From QAMH01 sp964435565 (GTDB taxonomy: Bacteria > Actinomycetota > Coriobacteriia > Coriobacteriales > QAMH01): DNA of 64,000 bases. Below, piece by piece: positions 42,588 through 51,123 of this stretch. The notes under the pieces are model-generated. The model saw only the letters and a program-made list of their open reading frames with translations, ran no database searches and was not told the DNA's origin. The stretch is from NCBI GenBank assembly GCA_964435565.1, contig CAYSZR010000001.1:8902-72901 (forward strand), given 5' to 3'. The position numbers and the translations under genes are program-made. Numbering within the stretch: position 1 is the first letter of the stretch; each line of letters starts with the position of its first letter.

Positions 42588-44252
42588 TTACTCTTCTCCT
42601 TTATGACGAACCGGTGCACCCAGAGCGGTGATGACACATAAAACAACGCAAGCGAGCACTGTCGATACAGTCCATGTGATATTTGGGGCTGTCCAGATGC
42701 CCATAACAAGCCACATGGAAAAACACTTTGCCGCAAGCAAGATGCATGCCGCAAGAATCGATCCAAGAACAGATAATAAACGAGTCTCGCGCGCGCAGAA
42801 CAACGACATCAAAATTGCGGACAAAACCCAAGCTATCATGATAGTCCAGGTTTGCACGCTTGTAACGATGCCAAGTGGTGATTCCACACTTGTAATACTA
42901 ATAGGCACAAGCATGAGTGCAACCTGAACCATCGCCGCGCCAAGCGCGCGCTTGGGTGGCAGGCAAAAACCAGCAATCATGGGCGCAAACGGGGTAAAGG
43001 CGAATATTTCAAGCGGCGCGACGATAAGTGCGCAATTGGCATCTGTGGTTCCTTCTTTTCCAAAGAGGGCAACCCATATTATGGCGGCAGCTAAGAGAAT
43101 GGCTCCAATCAGAGGCGAGGCGCCCGGATTGGCAAGTACCGAGATCGCGCACACCACCAGTGCTATGAAAGTGCCGAAAGGCGGTTTGACGGCACCGGCC
43201 AATGCGGGCAGCAGTGCAATAAGGGCTGCGGTTGTGGCAGAAACGCCAGGTATCCCGGGCAAAACGGAAGCCGCAACCCACCAGCATAATCCGGCCGATG
43301 CAGCACGTCCTGCGAACTTGACGAGCCATGTGGGTATGCGACCCCACAGCTCAGCGTCAAGACTTGCGTCTTGTTCCTCTTCATCTTCGTATTCTTCTGC
43401 AGAGGCAATTTCATGTAGACGCTTTGCGCCTTGGGCTGGGTTTCCAAGGTAGGGTATGAGTGCATCGAGAAAAGAATCGACATCGTCATAGCGATCTTCA
43501 CGTCGCGGAGAAAGTGCAGCAAAGAGAACGCTGTCTATTCCAGGTTCAAGATCACCGCGCAGGTCAGAGGGAGCGGGTATAGTTGATTTCTCGATGAGTT
43601 TTGTGCTCGCGTCAAGCGATTTTGCTGCAAAGGGGCATGCGCCGACAAGAATTTCATAAGCAACGACTGCAAAGGAGAATTCGTCGCATCGTTCGTCTAG
43701 GGCTTCGTGGTGCATTTGTTCGGGGGGCATGTAACCGATTGTGCCACCGCTGGCTTCGCCAAAACCGGCGGCGCCGGCGAGCTCCGCGACGCCAAAATCG
43801 CTGACTTTGCAGGCTCCGCTGCGCGTGATGAGAATATTATCCGGTTTTATATCAAGATGCAGGACCTGGTTTTCGTGTGCAAAGCATATGGCGTCTCCGA
43901 CTGCTGCAAGAATTGCCGCTGCGATATCGAGATCGAAGGTCGCCGGCGGGGTTTCGCGTATGAGTTGCGAGAGGGCCGGGCCTTCTATAGCCTCCATGAT
44001 GAGAAAAGCTTCGGTTTCAGTGGCATCGAAATCATAGACGCTTACGATGGAGGGCCGATTGAGCATTGCCCCTGTACGTGCTTCTGCCAGGCCAGGGACG
44101 GCTCCGCTTGAGTCGACGGCTGAAATGGGCATGCGCTTGATGGCCACGCGTCTTTGAATACGCGTGTCCCAGCACAGTTCAACCGTGCCACTTCCGCCTT
44201 CGCCCTTGATTTCTATGGGACGATAACGGTCCAGAATCAACGGACCTTGCAC
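42588..44252 (-). CDS. Ser/Thr protein kinase with C-terminal polytopic membrane domain
   Basis: 554 residues from GTG 44252 (AGAGG about 9 bp upstream). Kinase domain about 8-275: GEGGSGTVELCWD, VAIKRMPI (Lys), VLHLDIKPDNILI (HLD replaces the usual HRD), VSDFGVAEL, GYMPPEQM. An acidic linker (EDEEEQDASLD) leads to about six membrane helices (about 315-545). This is not the usual PASTA or PknA layout. It heads the envelope phosphorylation operon, upstream of fhaA. It lacks any extracellular sensory domain, so the membrane bundle itself may sense something. Role is inferred. Confidence 0.85.
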   Translation of the reverse strand: MQGPLILDRYRPIEIKGEGGSGTVELCWDTRIQRRVAIKRMPISAVDSSGAVPGLAEARTGAMLNRPSIVSVYDFDATETEAFLIMEAIEGPALSQLIRETPPATFDLDIAAAILAAVGDAICFAHENQVLHLDIKPDNILITRSGACKVSDFGVAELAGAAGFGEASGGTIGYMPPEQMHHEALDERCDEFSFAVVAYEILVGACPFAAKSLDASTKLIEKSTIPAPSDLRGDLEPGIDSVLFAALSPRREDRYDDVDSFLDALIPYLGNPAQGAKRLHEIASAEEYEDEEEQDASLDAELWGRIPTWLVKFAGRAASAGLCWWVAASVLPGIPGVSATTAALIALLPALAGAVKPPFGTFIALVVCAISVLANPGASPLIGAILLAAAIIWVALFGKEGTTDANCALIVAPLEIFAFTPFAPMIAGFCLPPKRALGAAMVQVALMLVPISITSVESPLGIVTSVQTWTIMIAWVLSAILMSLFCARETRLLSVLGSILAACILLAAKCFSMWLVMGIWTAPNITWTVSTVLACVVLCVITALGAPVRHKGEE

Positions 44253-44341
44253 CCAAGCCTCTTTTCATATTTGCGCTACGTTTGTTAGATGCCTATAAGA
44301 CATTATAGATAAACGACAGATAAGGTTTAACCGCAATGATT

Positions 44342-44370
44342 AAAAAAGGTCGGCTCGAAAGAGCCGACCC
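44342..44370 (-). terminator. Terminator after tRNA-Leu
   Basis: Perfect 9-bp stem GGTCGGCTC/GAGCCGACC with TTTC loop and TTTTTT tail on the minus strand. Confidence 0.95.
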
Positions 44371-44381
44371 AGATGTGCTGT

Positions 44382-44467
44382 TGGTGCGGGCGAGAGGAGT
44401 TGAACCTCCACGGGCTAATGCCCACATGGACCTGAACCATGCGCGTCTGCCATTCCGCCACGCCCGC
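44382..44467 (-). tRNA. tRNA-Leu (anticodon CAG)
   Basis: 86 nt with encoded CCA: acceptor GCGGGCG/CGCCCGC with discriminator A, anticodon loop TTCAGGT closed by ATGG/CCAT pairing, long variable arm, and T-arm GAGGTTCAACTCCTC. Reads CUG. Confidence 0.95.
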
Positions 44468-44651
44468 ATGCTGCGCTTTCGCGCGAGAACGTATACTAGC
44501 ACAAAAGGTCATACAGGGACAGAACGAAAATCAAAAGCCTCCCGTTTGCTTGCGCTGTGGAATGGAAATGCTTGATCGTCCATGAAACAGTGCGAGAAAA
44601 ACAGAGTGTTTTCATATAGAGGGAGCTTTCTGCAGTCATATTCTGATACGA

Positions 44652-44682
44652 CTCGTGCCAGTTTCACCACTGCTCGTGCCAG
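44652..44682 (+). promoter_or_regulatory. Operator-like direct repeat upstream of the lipoprotein gene
   Basis: CTCGTGCCAG occurs at 44652-44661 and 44673-44682, starts 21 bp apart (two helical turns), about 90-120 bp before the lipoprotein start. The rest of the roughly 300-bp gap between tRNA-Leu and the gene shows nothing else I can name. Confidence 0.4.
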
Positions 44683-44773
44683 CACTCTTGTTCGGCGCAA
44701 TTTGGCAAACTAGTCTATGACTGATTGCGCAGGCGCTAAAGAGGAATGTGCCTGCATCGCACAAGGAGGAGAT

Positions 44774-45343
44774 ATGCAACGTGTAAAAACCAAGAAGATG
44801 CTCATCGTCTTTGCCGCAGCCCTTGCTGTAGTGGCGATGCTTGCCCTTGCGGCTTGTGGCGGCGGCTCAAGCAGCTCAAGCGCCAAGGCAAGTTCAGCGA
44901 GTTCTAGCGCGGCGGCTTCGACGAGTGCGTCGGCATCTGCCAGCGCTAAAACCAGCAGCAGTGGCGACGTTTTCGATCAGGCCATCGCCAAGATGACCGA
45001 GTATTACATGGGTGTAACCGAAGCTGGCGAGACCGTTTACTATGCAGGCAATGACACCGAGGCTATTCTTTGCTTTCTGGACCCGGCTTCTGCCAAGAGT
45101 GCAAGCTTTGTCGGCTCTGTTACCAGTGCAGGTACCGATTCTGCAGGTGCGCCTATGCTGACTGTAACCGACAGCACCACGGGCAACACGCTGACTTTCA
45201 GTGTTGCGCAGGGCACTGATGGCACGGTCGTTCTTGATATGGGCAGCAGCCTGGGCAAGGCAACCATCGCCGCTTGTACTGCCGATGAGATTGCTACTGC
45301 GTTCAAGCAGATCAACGCGGGTGCAACCGAAGTCAATAAGTAA
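44774..45343 (+). CDS. Lipoprotein of unknown function
   Basis: 189 residues: signal peptide with lipobox LALAAC (Cys at about 28), Ser/Ala-rich spacer (to about 70) and a small C-terminal domain (about 70-189) of predicted beta strands without catalytic motifs. It may bind a ligand or polymer at the cell surface. ATG 44774 follows AAGGAGGAGAT. Convergent with the AgrC-like kinase gene. Confidence 0.72.
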   Translation: MQRVKTKKMLIVFAAALAVVAMLALAACGGGSSSSSAKASSASSSAAASTSASASASAKTSSSGDVFDQAIAKMTEYYMGVTEAGETVYYAGNDTEAILCFLDPASAKSASFVGSVTSAGTDSAGAPMLTVTDSTTGNTLTFSVAQGTDGTVVLDMGSSLGKATIAACTADEIATAFKQINAGATEVNK

Positions 45344-45382
45344 GATTCGCTGTCATCTTTGGTGATGCGAATTATTATCTAG

Positions 45383-45421
45383 TTAGGGCCGGTCATGACG
45401 AAAAGCGTGATCGGCCCTAAC
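45383..45421. terminator. Bidirectional terminator
   Basis: TTAGGGCCGGTCATGACG pairs with the reverse half ending GGCCCTAA around an AAAA loop, between convergent genes. On the minus strand it overlaps the last codons of the kinase gene. Confidence 0.7.
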
Positions 45422-46782
45422 TGTTTCGAGGCGAAGCGAGCATTACCGATGCGCGAAATACGCCTTCGTCGCATTCGAAACGGGCTATTCCGCCATGTTT
45501 TTCTGCAATAGCGCGCACTGATTCGGTGCCGATGCCGACTGCATCTCGCTTGCTCGACATGATCGATCCATCGTCGAGAAATATCGGATTATCCAAGCAC
45601 GTGTTGTCGATGGTAATCACAAAAGGCAGAAACGAACTATATGTTGTGCGCATTCGCAACTTCAGCTGCTTTGGATCTGCGCCTGATTTGATCGAACGAC
45701 TTAGCTCGTCAAGAGCGTTTTCCATGAGATTGCCAAACAGCGCTGTCAAATCGGCACTTGGGTAGGAAATATTCGCGGGGACATTTATGCGGATATCGGG
45801 GTTGATACCGATTTGCCTGGCAAGGTCACAGTAATAGAGCACGACTATATTTACAGCAGTATTTTCGCAGTACACGAGCGCTTCTGTATCGGGTGCTTCC
45901 TCGAGAAGCTTTCCTGCGTATTCTCTAAATCCTTCTAAATCATCTCTTTTTGCAAAATCGTTGAGGACTTGGATGAACTGTCGATTGTCATGATTGGCTC
46001 GACGGGCGGCTGCGATGTGGTCGTCAAGGTGCTCTATAAACATCGTTTGAACGGACCTGCGCCGTATTCGTTCGATTTCGACGATGTTCTTGTCCGCCGA
46101 GTACATGAGATTCGCGACTATGACATAGAACAGAACGATAATCACGAATAGCGCGACAAGAATAACCCCGTAAGCCTCGCCTACGCGCGCGAAGAGCAGC
46201 GTTAGGGTTTGCTGCGGTCTGATGTAGAGAAGCGTTACGCAAACGACCGTGGGTGAAATCCACGCGATATTCCAAAACGAGCGTTTCTCGCTCGATGCTG
46301 CGCGGCTTTCAAGCAGATGCGGGAGCAGATGACGCGCTGGCCACTGGAGCAGCAGCACGAATAAGATTGAAAGCCCCCCATTGAACTTCCATACCGGGCC
46401 AGGCAAGAAAGACGCTGGAAAGCGTATCGCCCACGACTATGGCATCGACGAGGACCGCCCATGATGCGATATATACGCTGACAACGAAGGCGCTGGCGCA
46501 GATGAAGATAGTTCGTGCCCAGTCAAACTTTGCGAAATGTTTGTATGCGATAACGCAGGCTATGGCAACGGGGATGTCGACATGATTGCCGGGCAGGCCG
46601 ATTCTGGCGCACAGGCAACCGAGTAGGACGGATAATGCAACGACGACGCATGCGCCTATGATAATTTGACGTGCAGTCATGCCGCGCATGTCCATAAGTG
46701 GCATGACTGCAAGCAGGTAAGGCACCAGAAAAAGGAGCTGTTCGGAGATAGCGAACAGATATTCGACGGGAAATGGCTGCAC
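45417..46782 (-). pseudogene. AgrC/GHKL-type sensor kinase split by a frameshift
   Basis: Two overlapping minus-strand frames each carry half of one protein. The upstream frame (from GTG 46782, just behind the regulator stop) encodes the first membrane helices through MEVQWG. The downstream frame continues GLSILFVLLLQWPARHLL and further helices, a His motif (ANHDNRQFIQVL), then a GHKL ATPase domain (LFGNLMENALDE, GIGTESVRAIAEKHGG). They join perfectly if one base is removed from a run of six G on the minus strand (plus-strand C run 46374-46379). The restored product would be about 455 residues. Either a real frameshift, phase variation, or a homopolymer sequencing error. It forms a pair with the intact LytTR regulator upstream. 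Confidence 0.75.
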
Positions 46783-46783
46783 G

Positions 46784-47497
46784 CTAGCTGTTCCTTGCCT
46801 GGGCAAAGACGTGATCGAGCCAGGCTTTGCGAATAGTTGGGAGACTATCTCTGCTGATAGGCACCCTGTCTCCGTTTATAAGCACGAGATTGTATCCATC
46901 GATTTCGGATACCAAGTCGAGATTTGCCAAATAGCCACGCGCGGATGCGACAAAATTCCCATGCATGCAAAGAGCCTCTTGTGCACTGCGAAGGGTTCCG
47001 CGAACACGTCGCGACCCCTGTTTGGCGTGCAACTCGATATAGTGTCCGTCGGCGCGACACCAGATGATATCTCGAATAGGTATGTCAAGTTCAACGCCTG
47101 CAATGCGCACAAGCGGCGCAGGCAAGGAAACACCATCAAGAGCTGACATAAGCTGCTCTGCGGAAAAAGGCTTTACTAGATACGCAACCGCCTGAACCGA
47201 GTACCCCTCAACAGCGAAGTCCGAGCTGGTGGTTGTAAAAATCACGGGCGTGCTGTCTCCAGCATCACGTATATGCCGGGCAAGATCCATGCCTGTCGTA
47301 GCATTTTCGTCTTTGGAGAGAATGCAGTCGAGTAGCACGAGCGAGAATTGATTGGGGGACCACGCCTCAAGAAAAGCGCCTGCTGAGGAAAAGCCCTGAA
47401 CAGTGCCGACAAGATGACGGGAATCAAGCCAGTCAGCTGCAACCCCAGCGGTTTGCGCGCATATCTTCGGATCGTCTTCTACAACAGCGATACGCAC
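46784..47497 (-). CDS. LytTR (AgrA-like) response regulator
   Basis: 237 residues from GTG 47497, behind GAGGAATTC. Receiver domain (acidic EDD at 7-9, Asp about 57 in LLDCILSKDE, Lys in YLVKPFS), then LytTR domain (about 140-235; PIRDIIWCRADGHYIEL, NFVASARGYLANL). The partner kinase starts 1-2 bases after its stop (TAG-C-GTG), so the pair is tightly coupled. No pheromone-peptide gene is visible near by. Confidence 0.9.
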   Translation of the reverse strand: MRIAVVEDDPKICAQTAGVAADWLDSRHLVGTVQGFSSAGAFLEAWSPNQFSLVLLDCILSKDENATTGMDLARHIRDAGDSTPVIFTTTSSDFAVEGYSVQAVAYLVKPFSAEQLMSALDGVSLPAPLVRIAGVELDIPIRDIIWCRADGHYIELHAKQGSRRVRGTLRSAQEALCMHGNFVASARGYLANLDLVSEIDGYNLVLINGDRVPISRDSLPTIRKAWLDHVFAQARNS

Positions 47498-47588
47498 GAA
47501 TTCCTCACTTTCGGATGGGCCGCTGTCAGTTTGGGTGATGGGAATCCAGCCTTTCTTACTGCCTGCCCGCTCGTCAGGTAACGGATGG

Positions 47589-47903
47589 CTAACCTTCGAT
47601 GCGCACGGCGGTGCCGTAAGCGGTGATTTCTATGGTCCCTTCCATAACGGTATCTTGGCAATAGCGCATGCAATATATGGCATTGGCTCCCATTGCCTGT
47701 GCTTCCGCGCACATACGCTCTTCGGCAGTGTCGCGCGCTTCGCTCGTCATCTGCGTGTAGCTTTTGATTTCTCCGCCGGCTATTGATTTCAAGCCTGCCA
47801 TCATATCGCGACCGATGTGCTTGGAGAAAACGAGGTTGCCTCGTACCATTCCCAGAATCTGAGCATTTACATTGGCTGGAACATCGCATGTCGAGATAAG
47901 CAT
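47589..47903 (-). CDS. YbjQ family (UPF0145) protein
   Basis: 104 residues. The family pattern is clear: AQILGMVRGNLVFSKHIGRD, GLKSIAGGEIKSYTQMTSEAR and EERMCAEAQAMGANAIYCM. YbjQ proteins form pentamers; the family is loosely annotated heavy-metal-binding but no biochemical role is firm. Start follows AAAGGAGAACCAAG. Monocistronic; the 90-bp gap to the regulator gene holds nothing obvious. Confidence 0.88.
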   Translation of the reverse strand: MLISTCDVPANVNAQILGMVRGNLVFSKHIGRDMMAGLKSIAGGEIKSYTQMTSEARDTAEERMCAEAQAMGANAIYCMRYCQDTVMEGTIEITAYGTAVRIEG

Positions 47904-48193
47904 CTTGGTTCTCCTTTGCTGCCTGTGGTTTTACCGCACATGCATTCATTATAAATTCTCTGCTTGTACCTTGCTGCCAGAAACCCAAGACAATGATGAT
48001 TGTTCGCTCGTGAAGAGTTTTGCTCGATTGGAGCTTCTCTTTAATAACCTGAATAATTCGACCTTGTGAAATCGCGAAAAGGGGAATCTCCCGTTTCCAA
48101 TTGTGGTGAAATTGTGAATGCGTCGTGCTAAAATTAGCGTGTCAGTAATTTTTGGGGAAATGTTCTATTGGGTAGCGAACAAGGAGGTTCATC

Positions 48194-48693
48194 ATGAGCA
48201 GCTCTACGACTGTGGCATTGACCAATGCTCAGGCAGAAAGCTTGGTCACTCTTATTCTCGCATCTCTTGCACTGGTGGTTGTACTTTCGCTTGCTTTTTA
48301 CGTCCTGCATGTCATTGCGTACTGGAAGATGTTCACAAAGGCGGGGAAAAGGGCTGGAAGTCAATTATTCCCATCTATAACATGTACATTGCGTTCAAAA
48401 TTGCGTGGAAAGACGGGAAAGCCTTCTGGATTTATCTCATCGCCACGTTCGCGACTGGTATCGTGTCTAGCTTTGTTGTCAACGCCGATGGATCGTCGAA
48501 TATTATTGCCGCTCTCCTGGCTACGGTTGTTAGCATCGTTGCTTTGGTTTGGGCAATTCGTTTTTCCATTAAGCAAGCTCATGCGTACAGCAAAGGAACG
48601 GGTTGCGGCATCTTGGCAATATTCTTTCCCAATATTATGACGCTCTATTACGCTTTCGCATCGTCTGCTGTTTATGCAGGGCCGCAAGACTAA
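48194..48693 (+). pseudogene. DUF5684-like membrane protein interrupted by a frameshift
   Basis: The first frame (ATG 48194 behind AAGGAGGTTCATC) gives a membrane helix and AYWKMFTKAGK; the other frame continues EKGWKSIIPIYNMY, AFKIAWKDGKAFW and three more hydrophobic segments to 48693. The family motif W-K-x-F-x-K-A-G-x-x-G-W-K-x-x-x-P-x-x-N would be restored by one extra G in the run 48343-48346. The encoded small polytopic protein has unknown function. About 290 bp upstream, to the YbjQ-like gene, contain a -10-like TAAAAT near 48128 and nothing else recognised. As for the kinase, error or real mutation cannot be told apart. Confidence 0.75.
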
Positions 48694-48725
48694 AAGTTCT
48701 ACTGATCGCCTGTTCTCAGATGATC

Positions 48726-48769
48726 AGAGGGCCGAACCGGAATTTTATCCTGGTTCGGCCCTCTTTTTG
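48726..48769 (+). terminator. Terminator after the DUF5684-like gene
   Basis: AGAGGGCCGAACC (48726-48738) pairs perfectly with GGTTCGGCCCTCT (48752-48764), followed by five T. Confidence 0.93.
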
Positions 48770-48782
48770 TTCTCTATGTGCT

Positions 48783-49694
48783 CTAAGAGTGTGTATATAA
48801 AAGCCCTTCGCGAATGCTCGTATCGGCTACTGCTATAGCTTGTATATTAAAAAAGCGGGCGAGTTCTTGGATGATAAGTTCTCCAGGTACGATTGTGTGG
48901 ATGCGATCGGGGCACGTCTTGAGAATAAGATCTCTGCTTGCTTTTTTGTCACTGCAGACATAGTCGACTATTGAATCAATTTCACTTTGAGCGAAATACG
49001 ACCTGTCGTCACACGTTCTTTTTCTTAGAAGCTTGCCCATCGCGCGTGCAGAGCCGCCTATGCAGTACATTGTTTTTGTCTCGGGCCAGTTCGCGGCCGC
49101 GCTGCGTTCGATTTCATTTCTTACGTGCTCTTGAATCCGTTTACGTTCTTTCGACGTGGGCAATATGCCGCTTACGTGCCGTTTAAAAAGTCCGAGGGAA
49201 CCAATACTCAGGCTCAATGCGTCTAAAGCAAAATCACGTTCGAACAAAACAATCTCGGTTGAGCCACCGCCTATATCCGCGACTATCCCGCAATCTGACG
49301 AAATGATATTTTTAATTCCTTCATATGCAAGCAACGCTTCCTCCTGTTTCGAGAGAAGTGAAATCGGAAGATTTGTTGCTTGCCGAAGTTGCGCCAACGC
49401 ATTTGCACTGTTGTGAATATCGCGAAGCGATGCTGTGGCAAATATGCGTTCTTCTTTTATGCCAAGACGGACGCTGATAGCGTGCAAATTTGTGAGCGCC
49501 CAGATTGCAACATCGATTCCCTCATCTGACATGATGCCGTTTTCAATATAGGCGGCAAGTCCCGCCATGATTTTTTTTGAAAGAAGCGGCGAGGTACGCG
49601 TATGACCGTTTCTGTCGGCGGTTTTGCTCTGGTCATATATGCTGAGTCGTATGCTGTTGCTCCCTATATCGATAATCGATATTAGATCGTCCAT
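48783..49694 (-). CDS. ppx: Ppx/GppA-type exopolyphosphatase (short form)
   Basis: 303 residues, only the two actin-like ATPase-type domains without the long C-terminal extension of E. coli Ppx (513). Motifs are SIIDIGSNSIRLSIYD, VADIGGGSTEIVLF and YCIGGSARAMGKL. It releases phosphate from polyphosphate or acts on pppGpp. It is the last gene of the pst-phoU operon, 12 bp after phoU, linking polyphosphate turnover to phosphate uptake. Confidence 0.9.
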   Translation of the reverse strand: MDDLISIIDIGSNSIRLSIYDQSKTADRNGHTRTSPLLSKKIMAGLAAYIENGIMSDEGIDVAIWALTNLHAISVRLGIKEERIFATASLRDIHNSANALAQLRQATNLPISLLSKQEEALLAYEGIKNIISSDCGIVADIGGGSTEIVLFERDFALDALSLSIGSLGLFKRHVSGILPTSKERKRIQEHVRNEIERSAAANWPETKTMYCIGGSARAMGKLLRKRTCDDRSYFAQSEIDSIVDYVCSDKKASRDLILKTCPDRIHTIVPGELIIQELARFFNIQAIAVADTSIREGLLYTHS

Positions 49695-49705
49695 GTTGGC
49701 CTCGT

Positions 49706-50356
49706 TTATTTCATGGTCTTGTCGCTAACAAGATATTCGGTCCATGAAGAAAGGCTTTCGGCGTGGTCTCCTATCCGTTCAAGGTATTTCGCGATCATAA
49801 GAAGATCAACGCCATTTTCTGCATCTATTTCGCGATTGAATATCCTGGCGATCGTTTCTTCGCGTAAATCGACCAAGAACGCGTCGAGCTCATCGTCTTC
49901 GGATGCTGCCGTCCGGGCCTTTTCAACGTCATGTTCCAAGTACGATTCAATAGCGGTGATGACCATGTGCTTTGTCGCTTGAGACATTGTCGCAAGCTTT
50001 TCATCGCGTGCGTCGCAGAAGCTCTCGCCCATAAGATCTGCCACACGGCACACCTCAAGCGACAGTTCCCCGATGCGTCTAAAATCAGTCACGGACTTAA
50101 GGGCGCCTGAAACATCGCGCAGGTCGCTTGCCACCGGTTGCTGGCACAAGAGGATTCGCAGACACTGCGTCTCAATGTTGCGCTCGTGTTGGCTCAAGTC
50201 AGATTCGTATGTGCGAAACGGCCAAGTCGAATCAATCGTTCCGCGGGTAACGATATCGCACGCATGCGTCATGCACATCCGCGCAATATGCGCTATGCCG
50301 TGCATTTCATTGGTAAGGTCATTTAATTGCTTTTCAAATGCGGGGCGTGGGCTCAT
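49706..50356 (-). CDS. phoU: Phosphate signalling protein PhoU
   Basis: 216 residues with two three-helix PhoU repeats; acidic metal-binding patterns in each (RIGELSLEVCRVADL and YLERIGDHAESLSSW). PhoU links the Pst transporter with the PhoR kinase and represses the Pho response in phosphate sufficiency. It overlaps the pstB copy upstream by one base. Confidence 0.93.
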   Translation of the reverse strand: MSPRPAFEKQLNDLTNEMHGIAHIARMCMTHACDIVTRGTIDSTWPFRTYESDLSQHERNIETQCLRILLCQQPVASDLRDVSGALKSVTDFRRIGELSLEVCRVADLMGESFCDARDEKLATMSQATKHMVITAIESYLEHDVEKARTAASEDDELDAFLVDLREETIARIFNREIDAENGVDLLMIAKYLERIGDHAESLSSWTEYLVSDKTMK

Positions 50357-51123
50357 CAGCCAAACCTCCCAGTCAGATAGTCTTCAGTACGTCGGTCGCG
50401 TGGGCGGGAAAAAACCTGTTCGGTTCGATCCCATTCGATGCAATCGCCCAGTAGAAAATAGGCGGTATTTTTCGAAATGCGTGCAGCTTGCTCGATGTTG
50501 TGAGTGACGACGATGACACAAACGCCTTCACCGGAAATCTGAGCAATCGTGTTCTCTATTGCAAAGCTTGCAATAGGGTCGAGAGCGGAGCATGGTTCAT
50601 CCATAAGAATTACGCGTGGTGTCATTGCAAGCGTGCGAGCAATGCAGAGTCTTTGCTGCTGGCCACCGGAAAGCGCCAGCGCATTTGTGTGTAGTTTGTC
50701 TTTCACTTCGTCCCAGAGTGCGGCTCGCTGTAGGGAGCCCTCGACGGCTTCGTCGATTTTGCCCTTGTCTTTTATCCCATGCCGGCGCAGCGCGAAGGCG
50801 ATGTTTTCGTAGATGGACTTACGGAATGGGTTGGGTTTTTGAAAAACCATACCGATATGCCGGCGCAGCTCATAGATGTTTTCATTTTTTGTATTAATGT
50901 TATGTCCGTCGAAATGAACTTCCCCATCGATATGGCAGCGCGGTATTTCGCGGTTCATCAGGTTCAGGCAGCGTAGAAATGTTGACTTCCCACAGCCCGA
51001 TGGCCCAATGAGCGCTGTTATCTCCCCGACGTGAAATGCAAGATTTGTTTTTCTTAATGCGCCGCATGTGTCGTTATAGCGAACGCCCAAGTCTTTGGTG
51101 TATAGCAGCGCAGTGTCGTTCAT
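50356..51123 (-). CDS. pstB: Phosphate ABC transporter ATPase, second copy
   Basis: 255 residues: Walker A GPSGCGKSTFLRCL, Q-loop VFQKPNPF, signature LSGGQQQRLCIA, Walker B VILMDEPCSALDP and the H-loop VVTHNIEQA. VFQKPNPFRKSIYENI is the typical PstB form. It overlaps pstA by 4 bp. The other copy (53881-54654) starts the same gene run. Confidence 0.94.
   Translation of the reverse strand: MNDTALLYTKDLGVRYNDTCGALRKTNLAFHVGEITALIGPSGCGKSTFLRCLNLMNREIPRCHIDGEVHFDGHNINTKNENIYELRRHIGMVFQKPNPFRKSIYENIAFALRRHGIKDKGKIDEAVEGSLQRAALWDEVKDKLHTNALALSGGQQQRLCIARTLAMTPRVILMDEPCSALDPIASFAIENTIAQISGEGVCVIVVTHNIEQAARISKNTAYFLLGDCIEWDRTEQVFSRPRDRRTEDYLTGRFG

Noticed and set aside
46700..48190. An autoinducing-peptide gene for the AgrC/AgrA-like pair
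   Set aside because: No short ORF with a ribosome site and AgrD-like features, and no AgrB-like processing protease, is visible near the pair.
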